The notes beneath the pieces were generated by a model. It was given only the letters and a program-made list of their open reading frames with translations. It made no database searches and was not told the origin of the DNA. The translations under genes were made by a program, and so were the position numbers. Positions 28,067 through 39,524 of a DNA stretch of 64,000 nucleotides are shown piece by piece; position 1 is the first letter of the stretch; the number at the start of each line of letters is the position of its first letter. Origin of the DNA: Pseudomonas sp. DG56-2 (lineage in GTDB: Bacteria; Pseudomonadota; Gammaproteobacteria; Pseudomonadales; Pseudomonadaceae); assembly GCF_004803755.1 (NCBI RefSeq), contig NZ_CP032311.1:432501-496500 (forward strand), written 5' to 3'.

Positions 28067-28369
28067 GGCGCTCTCATCATCAGGCGATAAGCAAGTGTAA
28101 TCGCTAATGCTGCAGGGACGGCTTCGCGTTCGAGCGATGTCGAATGGGTAAACACAAAATTCGGAAAGACGTGCTCGTCTGCAGCCGGTTAAGGCTCGTC
28201 AGTACCGACGCGCACAGCTGGTATAAAACCAGTTCTGACGATTCAGGCAGGTTGTCACATTGCAGGGCAATGGGACGCCTCGGGCGCTCAGACCTGAGGA
28301 TAAAACAACTACTGCCAGCAGCCCGGCTTGAAGGCCGGGCGAGGCAGAAGCTTGCGACGGACGTCTGTA
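28067..28369 (-). other. 303-bp rpsU-dnaG gap with GC hairpin
   Basis: No gene. Just after rpsU the minus strand has GCCCGGC-cttcaa-GCCGGGC (about 28322-28341) without a good T run. It may be a partial terminator or an RNA-processing/stability structure that sets the ratio of rpsU to dnaG. The rest could hold an internal promoter for dnaG, but I see no clear consensus. Confidence 0.45.
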
Positions 28370-28585
28370 TTAGTACAGGCGAACGGCGCGGCGCTGTTCG
28401 CGCTGAACTTTCTTGGCGTGACGTTTAACAGCGGCTGCTGCTTTGCGCTTACGCTCAGAAGTCGGCTTCTCGTAAAATTCGCGGCTACGAACTTCAGCCA
28501 GAACACCGGCTTTTTCGCAGGAGCGCTTGAAACGACGCAGAGCTACGTCGAAGGGTTCATTCTCTTTAACTTTGACGGCTGGCAT
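28370..28585 (-). CDS. rpsU: 30S ribosomal protein S21
   Basis: 71 residues, [20 protein letters not shown] at the start and a Lys/Arg-rich C-terminus ending RRAVRLY. S21 is needed for initiation on natural mRNAs. First gene of the rpsU-dnaG-rpoD series, divergent from tsaD. Confidence 0.98.
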
Positions 28586-28787
28586 CCAGAGCTACCTTCA
28601 TTCATTACCGGGGGTCAACGAACTCGTGGCAAAACTGTGCACTGGAGAACGTCGGTTTTTAAGGGTTGCGGATGTTAACCCTTAGCCAGCAGGAATGCAA
28701 AGCCTCTGATCGAAAACCGCTGGTCGGCATCGGGAGTGGGGACTATCATGCGCGCCTTCGAATTCAGCCTAAACAAGGCGCAGACCC

Positions 28788-29813
28788 ATGCTAGTACTGG
28801 GATTAGAAACATCCTGCGACGAAACCGGCGTCGCATTATACGACAGTGAACGCGGTCTTTTGGCCGATGCATTGTTCAGTCAAATCGACTTGCACCGTGC
28901 CTATGGCGGCGTGGTGCCGGAGCTCGCCTCGCGCGATCACGTCAAGCGTATGCTGCCGTTGATCCGCCAGGTGCTGGCCGAAGCCGACTGTGTCGCCACC
29001 GAAATCGATGCCATTGCCTATACCGCAGGTCCGGGGTTGGTAGGCGCGTTGCTGGTCGGCGCTTCGTGTGCCCAGGCCTTGGCTTTCGCCTGGGGTATCC
29101 CGGCGTTGGGCGTACACCACATGGAAGGCCATTTGCTTGCGCCGATGCTCGAGGAGCAGCCGCCTGAGTTCCCGTTCGTCGCGTTGCTGGTGTCCGGTGG
29201 GCACACACAGTTGGTGCGTGTGGATGGCATAGGTCAATACGAGTTGCTGGGCGAGACCTTGGATGACGCGGCAGGCGAAGCGTTCGACAAGACTGCCAAG
29301 TTGATGGGACTGAACTATCCGGGCGGCCCGGAAATCGCCCTGCTGGCCACTCGAGGTGTGCCGGGACGCTTTGTTTTTCCACGGCCGATGACCGATCGTC
29401 CGGGCCTGGACTTCAGCTTCAGCGGCCTGAAGACGTTTGCCCTCAATACCTGGCAGCAGTGCCAGAAGGCTGGAGACGACGGCGAGCAAACCCGTTGCGA
29501 CGTGGCGCTGGCCTTCCAGCAGGCGGTGGTGGAAACTTTGACCATCAAGTGCAAGCGTGCTTTGAAACAGACCGGACTCAAGCGTCTGGTGATCGCAGGT
29601 GGGGTGAGCGCCAACAAAGCGCTGCGTACTTCGTTGGAGGAGATGCTCGCCAGCCTCAAGGGCAATGTGTACTACGCTCGCCCGCAGTTTTGCACCGATA
29701 ATGGCGCAATGATCGCCTATGCCGGTTGCCAGCGACTGGCGGCGGGGCAGCAGGAAAGCCTTGCTATCAGCGTGCAGGCACGTTGGCCAATGGAGCAGTT
29801 GGCGCCGCTGTGA
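28788..29813 (+). CDS. tsaD: tRNA threonylcarbamoyladenosine synthase subunit TsaD
   Basis: 341 residues, ASKHA fold. It transfers the threonylcarbamoyl group to A37 of ANN-decoding tRNAs together with TsaB and TsaE. Seen: [20 protein letters not shown] at the start, the metal-binding [19 protein letters not shown], and the late [10 protein letters not shown] and [10 protein letters not shown]. Formerly called gcp. It is divergent from rpsU, a common arrangement in gammaproteobacteria, and convergent with plsY. Confidence 0.98.
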   Translation: MLVLGLETSCDETGVALYDSERGLLADALFSQIDLHRAYGGVVPELASRDHVKRMLPLIRQVLAEADCVATEIDAIAYTAGPGLVGALLVGASCAQALAFAWGIPALGVHHMEGHLLAPMLEEQPPEFPFVALLVSGGHTQLVRVDGIGQYELLGETLDDAAGEAFDKTAKLMGLNYPGGPEIALLATRGVPGRFVFPRPMTDRPGLDFSFSGLKTFALNTWQQCQKAGDDGEQTRCDVALAFQQAVVETLTIKCKRALKQTGLKRLVIAGGVSANKALRTSLEEMLASLKGNVYYARPQFCTDNGAMIAYAGCQRLAAGQQESLAISVQARWPMEQLAPL

Positions 29814-29836
29814 TGAGCCTCGCTCATGCAGATGAT

Positions 29837-30406
29837 TCAGAAATGCCGTTCGCGGCCGGCAAAAAGGTCGCGTAAATTGCCGCGGTGTCGCCAGACAATC
29901 AGTACCGTCAGCACACTGATTGGCAAGAGCGCCTCAGGTTCGCGCCAGGCCAGCAATGGTAGCGTCAGCGGTGTGGCGATCAGCGCGGCCAGGGAGCTGG
30001 TACGGGTCAGGTAGAACGTCAGCAGCCAAGCGCTCACAGCCAATAGCGCTGCTGGCGGGTACAGGCCCAGAAGGAGGCCGGCGGCTGTGGCTACACCTTT
30101 GCCGCCACGAAAGCAGAAGTACACCGGAAACAAATGGCCGATGACCGCACACAAGCCAATCCAGGCCTGTTGTTGCAGATCAAGGCCGGCATAATTGGCA
30201 ATTAGCACGGGCAATACGCCCTTGCACAAATCGCCAAGCAGGGTCAGGACCGCGAGCTTGCGGCCGGCCAGGCGCAGCATGTTGGTTGCCCCGGCATTGC
30301 CAGAACCGCTCATGCGAGGGTCCGGACTGCCATTGAGGCGACTCAGGAGAATGGCAAAGGACAGCGAGCCAAGCAGGTAGGCGAGCAGCGCCAGTAACCA
30401 AAACAT
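29837..30406 (-). CDS. plsY: Glycerol-3-phosphate acyltransferase PlsY
   Basis: 189 residues, five membrane segments. PlsY acylates glycerol 3-phosphate from acyl phosphate, the first step of phospholipid synthesis. The three cytoplasmic-loop motifs are visible: [12 protein letters not shown], the [14 protein letters not shown] segment and [14 protein letters not shown]. It is divergent from folB with 74 bases between and converges on tsaD. Confidence 0.96.
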   Translation of the reverse strand: MFWLLALLAYLLGSLSFAILLSRLNGSPDPRMSGSGNAGATNMLRLAGRKLAVLTLLGDLCKGVLPVLIANYAGLDLQQQAWIGLCAVIGHLFPVYFCFRGGKGVATAAGLLLGLYPPAALLAVSAWLLTFYLTRTSSLAALIATPLTLPLLAWREPEALLPISVLTVLIVWRHRGNLRDLFAGRERHF

Positions 30407-30480
30407 GCTAACTATTCCGGGCGAGGACGCCCTGATTCTAGCGGCGCAAGTCGCCCTTGTCGTGCAGTGGAGAGAAGTGC

Positions 30481-30834
30481 TTGGACAGAGTGTTCATCGA
30501 GGGCCTGGAAGTCGACACCGTTATTGGTGCCTATGACTGGGAGCGTGGTATTCGCCAGTGCCTGCGTCTGGACCTGCGTTTTGCCTGGGACAACCGTCCG
30601 GCTGCAGCCGGAGACGATCTGACCCTGGCGCTGGACTACGCCAGTGTTACCGCACGTATTCAGGCGTTTGCCGAGCAGGCGGAGTTTCAGTTGGTCGAGA
30701 CGTTCGCCGAGCGCCTTGCCGCGCTGCTGATGAGTGAGTTCCAGATTCCCTGGTTGCAGCTCAAGTTGACCAAACCTGGTGCCGTTTCGGCAGCCACAGG
30801 AGTCGGCGTGGAGATCGAGCGCGGATGTCTCTGA
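30481..30834 (+). CDS. folB: Dihydroneopterin aldolase FolB
   Basis: 117 residues when started at TTG 30481, preceded by GGAGAG at 7 bases; an earlier in-frame start would add residues not seen in the family. Cytoplasmic, octameric; converts 7,8-dihydroneopterin to 6-hydroxymethyl-dihydropterin in folate synthesis. The [20 protein letters not shown] start and LKLTKPGAV (catalytic Lys) are characteristic. It overlaps folK by 10 bases. Confidence 0.93.
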   Translation: MDRVFIEGLEVDTVIGAYDWERGIRQCLRLDLRFAWDNRPAAAGDDLTLALDYASVTARIQAFAEQAEFQLVETFAERLAALLMSEFQIPWLQLKLTKPGAVSAATGVGVEIERGCL

Positions 30835-31334
30835 ACCGGGTTTACCTTGGTCTTGGCAGCAATGTCGAGCGTGAGCGGAATCTGTGTGCGGGGCTCGACG
30901 CCCTGGCTGGTTTTCTCCAGGACATGCGCTGTTCGCCGGTTTTCGAAAGCCAGGCTGTCGGGATCAAGAGTGGTCCATTTATCAATTTGGTAGTCACCGG
31001 ACTTACTGATTTGCCGCTGATGGAACTGGATCGCCGGCTCAAGTTCATCGAGGCGGATAATGGCCGTTATGCGCCGGATCGCAAAGGCTTGCCGCTGGAT
31101 ATCGACGTGCTGATGTACAACGACATGCATGGCAGTTTCGATGGTTTGCTGCTGCCGCGCGCCGAAATTCTCAAGAATGCTTTCGTACTCTGGCCGCTGG
31201 CATTGATTGCGCCGGAGTTGTGGCATCCGGGTGCCGGGAAAACCATGGGGCAACTGTGGAATGAGGCAAGGATTGATCAGGTGCTGGCACCGGTGCCGTT
31301 TGAGTGGCGTGGGCAGCAACTGACCAGCCTCTGA
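30825..31334 (+). CDS. folK: HPPK, 2-amino-4-hydroxy-6-hydroxymethyldihydropteridine pyrophosphokinase
   Basis: 169 residues. Transfers pyrophosphate from ATP to the pterin made by FolB. Shown by RVYLGLGSNVERERNL, the substrate-contacting PFINLVV segment and the metal/ATP-binding GLPLDIDVLMYND. Translation is coupled to folB by the 10-base overlap. The family signature near LPRAEILKNAFVLWPL is somewhat diverged from E. coli FolK; pseudomonads often have a second folK elsewhere, so this may be the folB-linked paralogue. Confidence 0.9.
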   Translation: MSLNRVYLGLGSNVERERNLCAGLDALAGFLQDMRCSPVFESQAVGIKSGPFINLVVTGLTDLPLMELDRRLKFIEADNGRYAPDRKGLPLDIDVLMYNDMHGSFDGLLLPRAEILKNAFVLWPLALIAPELWHPGAGKTMGQLWNEARIDQVLAPVPFEWRGQQLTSL

Positions 31335-31402
31335 CGTGGCTATCGCAGGACAAGACCGCTCCTAACGGTCATGCCGTGAGCAGGGGGGAGCTTGACTTGC
31401 GA

Positions 31403-32629
31403 TCAAGGTTCAACGCTGACGTAAGCTTTCAAGGCTTTCAGTCGCTCACCCTTCAACGCCTCTCCCAGCGCTTGTCCGGTGAGACCTTTCTGTACCAGAG
31501 GCTGCACTTGCACCGCCCGCGCGGCCGCTGCGGCGCCACGCAGGTAGTCAGCCTGTGGATATTCGCGCTGCTCCAGCCCTTTGCGTCCTCGTGCATCCAT
31601 CTCGCAGGCTGCAATGAACTCCTCAAAACGCTGCGGCCGTCGGTAAACGTCAAAGCTTTGCAGTAAACCCAGCAGGGTCGATGCCTTGAGTTCCAGGGCA
31701 CGGTGGCAATGGGTGTGGAATTCGCCGACCAGCAATGCCAGTTCCTGGCAATCGCGTGGCACTTTGAAGCGCTGGTTTACCGCCTTGATGAGTTTGAGCC
31801 CGCGGTGCTCGTGAGCGATGTGCCTGGGCCATTCTTCCTCAGGGGTAAGCCCCTTGCCCAGATCGTGGAGCAGGCAGGCCCAGCGCACGCTCAGCGGCTG
31901 CTTGTGCCGTGCCGCTTGCTCGAGAACAGCCAGGGTGTGTATGCCGCAGTCGATTTCGGGGTGATGGGCGGGTGGCTGAGGTACGCCAAACAATGCGTCC
32001 AGCTCTGGAATCAATTCTTTTAGCGCAGCGCAATCGCGCAGAACCTGGATGAAAACCTGCGGTTGGTCTTCCATCAGTGCGCGGGCAATTTCCTTCCAGC
32101 TGCGTTCGGCGGTAAGCGCCTGAAGTTCGCCGGACTCACTGAGTTGACGCATCAAATCGTTGGTTTGCGCGGCTACCTTGAAGCCCAGTCCAGCGTAGCG
32201 TGCGGCAAACCGTGCGACACGCAGGACGCGCAGGGGATCTTCGGCGAATGCCGGTGATACATGGCGTAAAATTCGAGCTTCAAGATCTTTTTGGCCGTTA
32301 TAGGGATCGCAAATGTTTCCCTGTTCATCTTCGGCCATGGCGTTGATCGTCAGGTCGCGTCGGGTCAGGTCTTCTTCGAGCGTTACTTCAGGGCTTGCGT
32401 GGAAAGTGAAGCCACCGTAACCGCGCCCACTTTTACGTTCGGTACGCGCCAAAGCGTACTCTTCGCCGCTTTTGGGATGGATGAACACCGGGAAGTCGGT
32501 ACCCACAGGTCGATAGCCCAACGCCTGCATTTGCTCAGCGCTCGCGCCTACCACGACCCAGTCGATATCACTGACCGGTTGGCCGAGCAAGCGGTCACGT
32601 ACGGCGCCGCCGACTTTGTAGATCTGCAT
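31403..32629 (-). CDS. cca: CCA tRNA nucleotidyltransferase (class II, with HD domain)
   Basis: 408 residues. Adds or repairs the 3' CCA of tRNAs. The nucleotidyltransferase core has [14 protein letters not shown] and SDIDWVVVG (DxD metal ligands), followed by [10 protein letters not shown] and [17 protein letters not shown]-terminal HD phosphohydrolase domain ([12 protein letters not shown], about residue 255) marks the E. coli-like long form. A strong GGAGGA site precedes the ATG. It converges on folK. Confidence 0.97.
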   Translation of the reverse strand: MQIYKVGGAVRDRLLGQPVSDIDWVVVGASAEQMQALGYRPVGTDFPVFIHPKSGEEYALARTERKSGRGYGGFTFHASPEVTLEEDLTRRDLTINAMAEDEQGNICDPYNGQKDLEARILRHVSPAFAEDPLRVLRVARFAARYAGLGFKVAAQTNDLMRQLSESGELQALTAERSWKEIARALMEDQPQVFIQVLRDCAALKELIPELDALFGVPQPPAHHPEIDCGIHTLAVLEQAARHKQPLSVRWACLLHDLGKGLTPEEEWPRHIAHEHRGLKLIKAVNQRFKVPRDCQELALLVGEFHTHCHRALELKASTLLGLLQSFDVYRRPQRFEEFIAACEMDARGRKGLEQREYPQADYLRGAAAAARAVQVQPLVQKGLTGQALGEALKGERLKALKAYVSVEP

Positions 32630-32685
32630 GAAAATCCTCCGTTGATGCCACAGAATAACCTGTCTGGCCGCAACGGAGGATGCGT

Positions 32686-34248
32686 CTACAGATGCACGAC
32701 CGCCAGGTCCAGGCGCCCGTACTCTGCTTCACTATGCTCGCCTCTGGGCGGCACATGGTGAGTTTTCATGATCTGGTCACCCTGCAGGGTCTCCAGATGG
32801 ATATCAAAGCCCCACAGGCGGTGCAGGTGCTTGAGAACCTCCTCGGTCGAGTCGCCTAGTGGTTTGCGGTCGTGTTGTTGGTGACGCAGGGTCAGGGAGC
32901 GATCACCGCGACGGTCGATGCTCCAGATCTGCACGTTGGGCTCACGGTTGCCAAGGTTGTATTGGGCAGCGAGCGTTTCTCGGATGATCCGATAGCCGCT
33001 TTCGTCATGAATGGCTGGCACCAGCAGGTCATCGCGCTGATCATCATCGAGAATGCTGAACAGCTTGAGGTCGCGGATCACTGTTGGAGAAAGGTACTGC
33101 AGGATGAAGCTCTCGTCCTTGAAGCTGCTCATGGCGAATTTGATGGACGACAACCAGTCACTGCCAGCGATATCAGGGAACCAGCGACGGTCTTCCTCGG
33201 TAGGGTTCTCACACATGCGTCGGATGTCCCGGTACATGGCGAAGCCCAAGGCGTAGGGGTTGATGCCGCTGTAGTAGGGGCTGTCGAAGCCGGGTTGGAA
33301 CACTACGCTGGTGTGCGATTGCAGGAACTCCATCATGAAGCCTTCGGTGACCAAGCCTTCGTCGTACAGGTCATTCATCAGGGTGTAGTGCCAGAACGTC
33401 GCCCAGCCCTCGTTCATTACCTGGGTCTGGCGTTGCGGATAAAAATACTGAGCGATCTTACGCACGATGCGTACGATCTCGCGCTGCCAGGGTTCCAGTA
33501 GCGGGGCATGTTTCTCGATGAAGTAGAGAATGTTCTCCTGGGGTTCGGCCGGGAAGCGGGCGTTATCGCGGTCGCTGTTCTTGTCTGCGCTTTTGGGGAT
33601 GGTTCGCCACAGGTCATTGATCTGTTTTTGCAGATGCTCTTCACGCTCTTTTTGCCGACGCCGTTCCTCTTCGGCAGAAATCGGGTAGGGTCGCTTGTAG
33701 CGGTCTACACCGTAATTCATCAGGGCGTGACAGGAGTCGAGCAGATCCTCTACCGCGTCGATTCCGTGGCGTTCTTCGCATTGGGTGATGTACTGCTTGG
33801 CGAACACCAGGTAGTCGATGATCGAACTGGCATCCGTCCAGGTGCGGAACAGATAATTGCCCTTGAAGAAACTGTTGTGGCCGTAGCAGGCGTGAGCTAC
33901 CACCAGTGCCTGCATGCAGATGGTGTTTTCCTCCATCAGGTAAGCGATGCAGGGGTCGGAGTTGATCACGATCTCGTAGGCCAGCCCCATCTGGCCTCGG
34001 CTGTACGACTTCTCTGTGCTGAGGAAGTGTTTACCGTATGACCAATGGTGATAGCCAAGTGGCATGCCGACAGACGCATAGGCGTCCATCATCTGTTCAG
34101 CCGTTATCACTTCGATTTGGTTAGGGTAAGTGTCCAGGGCATAGCGCTCGGCCAGGCGGCTGATTTCCCGGTCGTAGGCCTGGATCAGTTCGAATGTCCA
34201 TTCGGACCCGGTGGATAGCGGTTGGCGCTTCTGCTCTCTAGCGGTCAT
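32686..34248 (-). CDS. SpoVR family protein
   Basis: 520 residues. SpoVR-like proteins occur next to YeaH and PrkA in many proteobacteria and are linked to stationary-phase and stress responses; the biochemical role is unsettled. Family features seen: [40 protein letters not shown] and [17 protein letters not shown], whose His and Glu residues are conserved and could bind metal. The ATG overlaps the yeaH stop by 4 bases. Confidence 0.93.
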   Translation of the reverse strand: MTAREQKRQPLSTGSEWTFELIQAYDREISRLAERYALDTYPNQIEVITAEQMMDAYASVGMPLGYHHWSYGKHFLSTEKSYSRGQMGLAYEIVINSDPCIAYLMEENTICMQALVVAHACYGHNSFFKGNYLFRTWTDASSIIDYLVFAKQYITQCEERHGIDAVEDLLDSCHALMNYGVDRYKRPYPISAEEERRRQKEREEHLQKQINDLWRTIPKSADKNSDRDNARFPAEPQENILYFIEKHAPLLEPWQREIVRIVRKIAQYFYPQRQTQVMNEGWATFWHYTLMNDLYDEGLVTEGFMMEFLQSHTSVVFQPGFDSPYYSGINPYALGFAMYRDIRRMCENPTEEDRRWFPDIAGSDWLSSIKFAMSSFKDESFILQYLSPTVIRDLKLFSILDDDQRDDLLVPAIHDESGYRIIRETLAAQYNLGNREPNVQIWSIDRRGDRSLTLRHQQHDRKPLGDSTEEVLKHLHRLWGFDIHLETLQGDQIMKTHHVPPRGEHSEAEYGRLDLAVVHL

Positions 34249-35516
34249 GTCACTAACCTGCGCTGGAAGAGTTCACGGAAGACCGGATAAATATCACCGG
34301 CCGATACCAGTTGTTGCTGGGCGAACGTGTCGGCAAAGGCTTCGCCGATACGTTCATATTCGAACCACAGTGCTTGATGCTCGCGTGGAGTGATCTCAAC
34401 GTAAGTGTAGTACTGGACGAACGGCATGATCTGCTTGGTCAGAATCTCGCGGCAGATCGGCGAGTCATCATTCCAGTTGTCACCATCCGAGGCTTGGGCC
34501 GCATAGATGTTCCATTCATTGGCCGGATAACGTTCGCTCATGACCTCTTGCATCAATTTCAGCGCGCTGGAAACGATGGTGCCGCCGGTTTCCCGAGAAT
34601 AGAAAAACTCCTCTTCGTCGACTTCGCGAGCACTGGTGTGGTGGCGAATGAACACCACTTCGATCTTGTCGTAATTGCGCTTGAGGAACAGATACAGAAG
34701 GATGAAAAAGCGCTTGGCAATGTCTTTGGTGGCTTGGGTCATCGACCCGGAAACGTCCATCAAGCAGAACATCACCGCTTTGGAGCTAGGGTTGGGTTGT
34801 TTGACCAGCAAGTTGTATTTGAGGTCGAAAGTATCCAGGAAGGGCACGCGGTGAATGCGTGCACTCAACCGTTCAATTTCGGCTTCGGTTTCCTGAATAT
34901 CGCCGAAGTTGTCTGGTTCTTCCCGCTTTAGGCGCGCCAGTTCCTCCTGAGCCAGGCGCAACTTTGCGCGGCTGCTGCCGGAGAGGGCGATGCGACGCGC
35001 GTGAGCTGAGCGCAAAGTGCGAATGATGTTGATGCGTGAGGGATTGCCTTCGTTACTGATCCCCGCGCGCACGGTTTTGAAGGTGTCGGTCCCGGTCAGG
35101 TGACGCTTTACCAGGTTGGGCAGCTCCAGATCCTCGAACATGAATTCGAGGAACTCCTCCTGGGTGATCTGGAAGACGAACTCATCCATCCCTTCGCCAG
35201 AGTTGCCTGCCTTGCCGCGACCACCGCCACCGCCGCCACCTTGAGGTCGGGCGATGTGCTCACCGGCGGTGAACTCCTTGTTGCCAGGATGCACCACGGT
35301 CTGTTTGCCACCCCGACCATGATGAAGCACCGGCTCGTCGATATCGCGGCCTGGAATACTGATTTGCTCACCATGCTCCATGTCAGTGATGGAGCGGCGA
35401 CTTACGGCTTCCTCTACGGCTTTTTTGATGTGGTCACGGTAACGCCGTAGAAAACGCTGGCGGTTGACCGTGCTCTTGTTCTTGCCGTTCAGGCGTCGGT
35501 CGATTACATAGCTCAT
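34245..35516 (-). CDS. YeaH/YhbH family protein (DUF444, von Willebrand A-like)
   Basis: 423 residues from [20 protein letters not shown] with GGAGGGG ahead; the upstream extension overlaps an intergenic repeat and is rejected. A Gly-rich linker ([15 protein letters not shown]) separates an N-terminal basic part from a vWA-like domain with the MIDAS motif MDVSGSMTQ (DxSxS). Partner of PrkA and SpoVR; in E. coli the YeaG/YeaH pair is involved in nitrogen-starvation and stress survival. Confidence 0.92.
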   Translation of the reverse strand: MSYVIDRRLNGKNKSTVNRQRFLRRYRDHIKKAVEEAVSRRSITDMEHGEQISIPGRDIDEPVLHHGRGGKQTVVHPGNKEFTAGEHIARPQGGGGGGGRGKAGNSGEGMDEFVFQITQEEFLEFMFEDLELPNLVKRHLTGTDTFKTVRAGISNEGNPSRINIIRTLRSAHARRIALSGSSRAKLRLAQEELARLKREEPDNFGDIQETEAEIERLSARIHRVPFLDTFDLKYNLLVKQPNPSSKAVMFCLMDVSGSMTQATKDIAKRFFILLYLFLKRNYDKIEVVFIRHHTSAREVDEEEFFYSRETGGTIVSSALKLMQEVMSERYPANEWNIYAAQASDGDNWNDDSPICREILTKQIMPFVQYYTYVEITPREHQALWFEYERIGEAFADTFAQQQLVSAGDIYPVFRELFQRRLVT

Positions 35517-35529
35517 AGGCCCCTCCGGG

Positions 35530-35651
35530 AGTAGGCGGTAGCTGCAAGCTGCAAACTTCAAGTGGCAAGAAAGGGCATCGCTGCCGCCGCCAGCCAGGCG
35601 CATAGCGGATGTATGCGCCGGACTTGCAGCTGACAGCGTGCAGCTTGCCGC
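35530..35651. repeat. Intergenic GCTGCAAGC-type repeat between yeaH and prkA
   Basis: The interval holds TAGCTGCAAGCTGCAAAC near its left end and, inverted, TTGCAGCTGACAGCG-TGCAGCTTGCC near its right end. It can fold into a long imperfect stem and looks like the multicopy Pseudomonas intergenic repeats. It may reduce read-through from prkA to yeaH. Confidence 0.55.
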
Positions 35652-37574
35652 TTATTGGGATTTCCTGACCCGCAGGTACCATTCCGATAGCAGCCGAACT
35701 TGCTTGTCTGTGTAACCGCGTTCCACCATTCGGGTAACAAAGTCGTTGTGTTTCTGTTGGTCCTCTTTGCTCGCCTTGGCGTTGAAACTGATGACCGGTA
35801 GCAGATCCTCGGTGTTGGAGAACATTTTCTTCTCGATCACTACCCGCAGTTTTTCATAGCTGAGCCAGGTTGGGTTCTTGCCGTTGTTGTTGGCGCGAGC
35901 ACGCAACACGAAGTTGACGATCTCGTTGCGGAAGTCCTTCGGATTGCTGATACCTGCCGGCTTCTCGATCTTCTCCAGTTCTTCGTTGAGGGCGATGCGG
36001 TTGAGGATTTCGCCAGTCTCCGGATCGCGGTATTCCTGATCCTGAATCCAGAAATCGGCGTACAGCACGTAGCGGTCGAAAATGTTCTGGCCGTATTCGC
36101 TGTAGGATTCAAGGTAGGCAGTCTGGATTTCCTTGCCAATGAACTCGATGTAGCGCGGCGCCAGGTATTCTTTCAGGTAACGCAGATAGCGTTCACGCAC
36201 CTCGGCCGGGAACTGCTCCTGTTCGATCTGCTGTTCAAGCACATACAGCAAATGCACCGGGTTGGCGGCAATTTCGTGCGGATCGAAGTTGAAGACTTTC
36301 GACAGGATCTTGAAGGCAAATCGAGTCGAAAGGCCATTCATGCCCTCGTCGACACCTGCGGAGTCACGGTATTCCTGAATCGACTTGGCCTTGGGGTCGG
36401 TATCCTTGAGGTTTTCGCCGTCGTAAACGCGCATTTTCGAGTAAATGTTCGAGTTTTCCGGCTCTTTCAGGCGCGAAAGCACGGTGAACTGGGCGAGCAT
36501 TTTCAAGGTGTCCGGGGCGCAATGAGCCTTGGCCAGGGAACTGTTGAACAGCAGTTTGTCGTAGATCTTGATCTCGTCGCTGACCCTCAGGCAGTACGGG
36601 ACTTTGACGATGTAGATCCGGTCGATGAACGCTTCGTTGTTCTTGTTGTTGCGGAAACTATGCCATTCCGATTCGTTGGAGTGGGCCAACAGAATCCCGG
36701 AGTAGGGGATCGAGCCCAAGCCTTCGGTGCTGTTGTAGTTACCTTCCTGGGTGGCGGTGAGCAACGGGTGCAGAACCTTGATGGGCGCCTTGAACATCTC
36801 GACGAATTCCATCAAACCCTGGTTGGCCCGGCAAAGCGCACCTGAGTAGCTGTAGGCGTCGGCGTCGTTCTGCGGATATTCCTCGAGTTTACGGATATCG
36901 ACTTTACCCACCAGGGCGGAAATATCCTGGTTGTTCTCGTCACCCGGCTCGGTTTTGGCTATGGCGATCTGGTTGAGAATCGATGGGTGCAGCTTGACCA
37001 CCTTGAATTGGCTGATATCGCCCCCGAATTCGGCCAATCGCTTGGTCGCCCAAGGCGACATAATGGTGTTCAGATAACGCCGTGGAATGCCAAAGTCTTC
37101 TTCCAGGATCGCACCATCTTCTGTGGCGTTGAACAGTCCCAGAGGCGACTCGAAGACAGGAGAGCCCTTGATTGCATAGAAGGGCACTTTCTCCATCAGT
37201 TGCTTGAGCTTCTCTGCCAGCGAGGACTTACCGCCACCCACCGGTCCGAGCAGATAGAGAATCTGCTTCTTTTCTTCCAGTCCCTGGGCAGCATGGCGGA
37301 AGTAGGAGACGATCTGATCGATGCACTCTTCCATGCCATGAAAATCTTCAAAGGCTGGATAGCGACGGATTACTTTGTTGGAGAAGATGCGCGACAGCCT
37401 TGAGTTACTCGAGGTGTCGACCAGTTCCGGCTCACCGATGGCCATCAACAGGCGTTCGGCCGCCGACGCGTAAGCACTGCGATCGCTTTTGCAGAGCTCC
37501 AGATACTCTTGCAGCGAAAGTTCTTCCTGACGGGTGGACTCGAAACGTTGCTGGAAGTGGCTAAAAATACTCAT
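35652..37574 (-). CDS. prkA: PrkA family serine protein kinase / AAA+ protein
   Basis: 640 residues from MSIFSHFQQRFESTRQEELS, the usual PrkA length and start; a frame to 37643 adds non-family residues. The N-terminal AAA+ domain has the P-loop LLGPVGGGKSSLAEKL near residue 100 and ILLAHSNESEW downstream; the C-terminal PrkA kinase-like domain covers about the last 250 residues. It leads the prkA-yeaH-spoVR cluster. Cytoplasmic. Regulated in relatives by RpoS/RpoN-type control, but no such promoter was identified with confidence in the 282-bp region upstream. Confidence 0.96.
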   Translation of the reverse strand: MSIFSHFQQRFESTRQEELSLQEYLELCKSDRSAYASAAERLLMAIGEPELVDTSSNSRLSRIFSNKVIRRYPAFEDFHGMEECIDQIVSYFRHAAQGLEEKKQILYLLGPVGGGKSSLAEKLKQLMEKVPFYAIKGSPVFESPLGLFNATEDGAILEEDFGIPRRYLNTIMSPWATKRLAEFGGDISQFKVVKLHPSILNQIAIAKTEPGDENNQDISALVGKVDIRKLEEYPQNDADAYSYSGALCRANQGLMEFVEMFKAPIKVLHPLLTATQEGNYNSTEGLGSIPYSGILLAHSNESEWHSFRNNKNNEAFIDRIYIVKVPYCLRVSDEIKIYDKLLFNSSLAKAHCAPDTLKMLAQFTVLSRLKEPENSNIYSKMRVYDGENLKDTDPKAKSIQEYRDSAGVDEGMNGLSTRFAFKILSKVFNFDPHEIAANPVHLLYVLEQQIEQEQFPAEVRERYLRYLKEYLAPRYIEFIGKEIQTAYLESYSEYGQNIFDRYVLYADFWIQDQEYRDPETGEILNRIALNEELEKIEKPAGISNPKDFRNEIVNFVLRARANNNGKNPTWLSYEKLRVVIEKKMFSNTEDLLPVISFNAKASKEDQQKHNDFVTRMVERGYTDKQVRLLSEWYLRVRKSQ

Positions 37575-37856
37575 GACGTCACCTCGCTCGATACGTGGAG
37601 CCGACGCCGGATCAGTCAGCTGATGCTGGCATGCAATCGGCACTACCGATTGCTGTATACCCCCCAGAACACCTGTGAATCGCTACCGATGACCCGCACG
37701 CCGGTGTACCGGCTCTCCCCTTTTTGGATGGCCTGGGCTTAAGGATAGTTGGTTCTCGGCGAGGTCAAGGGCGGTTGGATGAATTGTTGCAGGTGACCGT
37801 TCGTCAGGTACGGCGCGAGCCCGCGCGGGGCGCGGGCTGCAGGAGAAGAAAAAAAA

Positions 37857-38186
37857 TTACTCGGTGCCGCCCTGAGCCGTTTCAGCTGGATAGGTGCCAC
37901 GCCATAGCTCGAATCCGCCATCGAGACTATAAACGTCGGAAAAACCCTGGCTGACCAGATATGCCGCGGCGCTTTGACTTGAGTTGCCGTGGTAGCAGAC
38001 GACCACGGTTGGCGCATCGAGGTCGGCGCCGCGGATGAATTCGGCTACCGAATGGTTGTCCAGATGAGTGGACCCGGTGATATGACCGAGGGCATAGGTT
38101 TGCGGGTCGCGAATATCGACCACGACCGCACCTTGCTCACGCAGCGCTTGGGCCTGCTCGGGAGGGATGCGTTTGAATTCGCTCAT
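37857..38186 (-). CDS. glpE: Thiosulfate sulfurtransferase GlpE (single rhodanese domain)
   Basis: 109 residues, one rhodanese domain. The catalytic cysteine is in [13 protein letters not shown]. It transfers sulfur from thiosulfate to cyanide or thioredoxin in vitro. Starts [20 protein letters not shown]. Same strand as apaH, 14 bases after it, so it is probably the last gene of the lptD-surA-pdxA-rsmA-apaG-apaH series. Downstream (37818-37838) is a GC-rich perfect palindrome without a T run. Confidence 0.94.
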   Translation of the reverse strand: MSEFKRIPPEQAQALREQGAVVVDIRDPQTYALGHITGSTHLDNHSVAEFIRGADLDAPTVVVCYHGNSSQSAAAYLVSQGFSDVYSLDGGFELWRGTYPAETAQGGTE

Positions 38187-38200
38187 GGGGCGGCTTTCCT

Positions 38201-39076
38201 TCAGGTCTGGTCGTTCAGTTTAGTCGGTGGTGTGGAGCTTGGCTGTGGCTTGGGAGTGCCTTCGTCGGTGCATTCACAACGATGCAGTTCGCCACTGTCG
38301 ACGTTGTACAGCGTCATGGCACCGCCCCATACACATCCCGTGTCCAGGGCAATGACACCAGGCTCGTTGCAGCGGCCTTCGAGGGCGGCCCAGTGGCCGA
38401 AGATGATTTTCACATGGCGTGAGCGACGGCCCTTATGGGCGAACCAGGGCTTGTAGCCAGGCGGTGCAGTGTCTGCGCCTTCCTTGCCTTTGAGATCGAG
38501 TTTGCCCTCGCTGGTGCAGAAGCGCATGCGAGTGAAGTAGTTGGTGATCACCCGCAGGCGAGTTACGCCGCTGAGGTTCTTGCTCCACTTGTTCGGCTCG
38601 TTGCCGTACATGCCATCGAGATAAAGCTTGAGGCGATTGTCATCGCGCAGGGCTTCTTCTACTTCGCTGGCATGCTCCAGGGCTTTACCCAATGTCCATT
38701 GCGGGGGAATGCCTGCATGCACCAGCACCACACCACGTTGTTCATCATAGTGCAGCAGCTTTTGCTGCCGCAGCCATTCCAGGAGTTCGCCAGCGTCTGG
38801 CGCCTGGAGAATCTCGCGCAGGGTGTCGTTCTTCTTCAGGCGCTCAATGTTATGCCACGCTGCCAGCAGGTGCAGGTCGTGGTTGCCAAGGACGCAGACC
38901 AGCGAATCACGTATCGAATACAAGAAACGCAGGGTTTCCAGGGACTCCGGGCCGCGGTTGACCAGATCGCCTACTAGCCACAGGCGGTCGACTGCCGGGT
39001 TGAAGTTGACGCGCTCAAGGAGGCATTTCAGCGGCTGCAGGCACCCCTGCAAGTCGCCGACTGCATAGACAGCCAT
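38201..39076 (-). CDS. apaH: Diadenosine tetraphosphatase ApaH
   Basis: 291 residues, calcineurin-like phosphoesterase. Splits Ap4A symmetrically into two ADP, and removes Np4 caps from RNA. Metal motifs are intact: [21 protein letters not shown] and LGNHDLHLL, with [11 protein letters not shown] near the C-terminus. Overlaps apaG by one base. Confidence 0.97.
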   Translation of the reverse strand: MAVYAVGDLQGCLQPLKCLLERVNFNPAVDRLWLVGDLVNRGPESLETLRFLYSIRDSLVCVLGNHDLHLLAAWHNIERLKKNDTLREILQAPDAGELLEWLRQQKLLHYDEQRGVVLVHAGIPPQWTLGKALEHASEVEEALRDDNRLKLYLDGMYGNEPNKWSKNLSGVTRLRVITNYFTRMRFCTSEGKLDLKGKEGADTAPPGYKPWFAHKGRRSRHVKIIFGHWAALEGRCNEPGVIALDTGCVWGGAMTLYNVDSGELHRCECTDEGTPKPQPSSTPPTKLNDQT

Positions 39077-39456
39077 TAATGCAGAGCCCCAGGAACGGCC
39101 AGGCGGAAGGGGGCGATGGTGGCATCAAAGCGCTTGCCGTCGTCGGCCAGCATTTGATAAGTGCCTTGCATGGTACCCACCTGGGTGCTGATGACCGCGC
39201 CACTGCTGTAGGTATGCTTGTTGCCCGGTTCGATCCGTGGTTGCTGGCCTATCACGCCGGCGCCCTTTACTTCTTCAACCTGGCCATCGCCATTGGTGAT
39301 TAGCCAGTGACGTGACATTAATTTGGCTGGAATGGATCCGTTGTTGTGCACGGTGATGGTGTAGGCAAAGGCGAAACGGTCGATCTCTGGATCGGATTGT
39401 TCTTTGAGAAAGCGGGTGACGACGCTGACGTCGATCTGGTAGCGGGGATCTGACAT
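39076..39456 (-). CDS. apaG: ApaG protein (CorD-like Fn3-fold)
   Basis: 126 residues, [20 protein letters not shown] start. The core [20 protein letters not shown] and [20 protein letters not shown] is typical. Fibronectin-3-like fold of uncertain biochemical role, linked to cobalt tolerance. Sits between rsmA and apaH as in many gammaproteobacteria. Confidence 0.96.
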   Translation of the reverse strand: MSDPRYQIDVSVVTRFLKEQSDPEIDRFAFAYTITVHNNGSIPAKLMSRHWLITNGDGQVEEVKGAGVIGQQPRIEPGNKHTYSSGAVISTQVGTMQGTYQMLADDGKRFDATIAPFRLAVPGALH

Positions 39457-39524
39457 GCAAGGGGCCTTGGAAACAGACGCTAATACGGCAATGGCGTCCA
39501 GTCTAGGCTATTGGCGGGGTTGCC

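Noticed and set aside
37818..37838. Terminator after glpE
   Set aside because: The GC palindrome is strong, but no T run follows it on the minus strand; on that strand the T-rich stretch lies before it.
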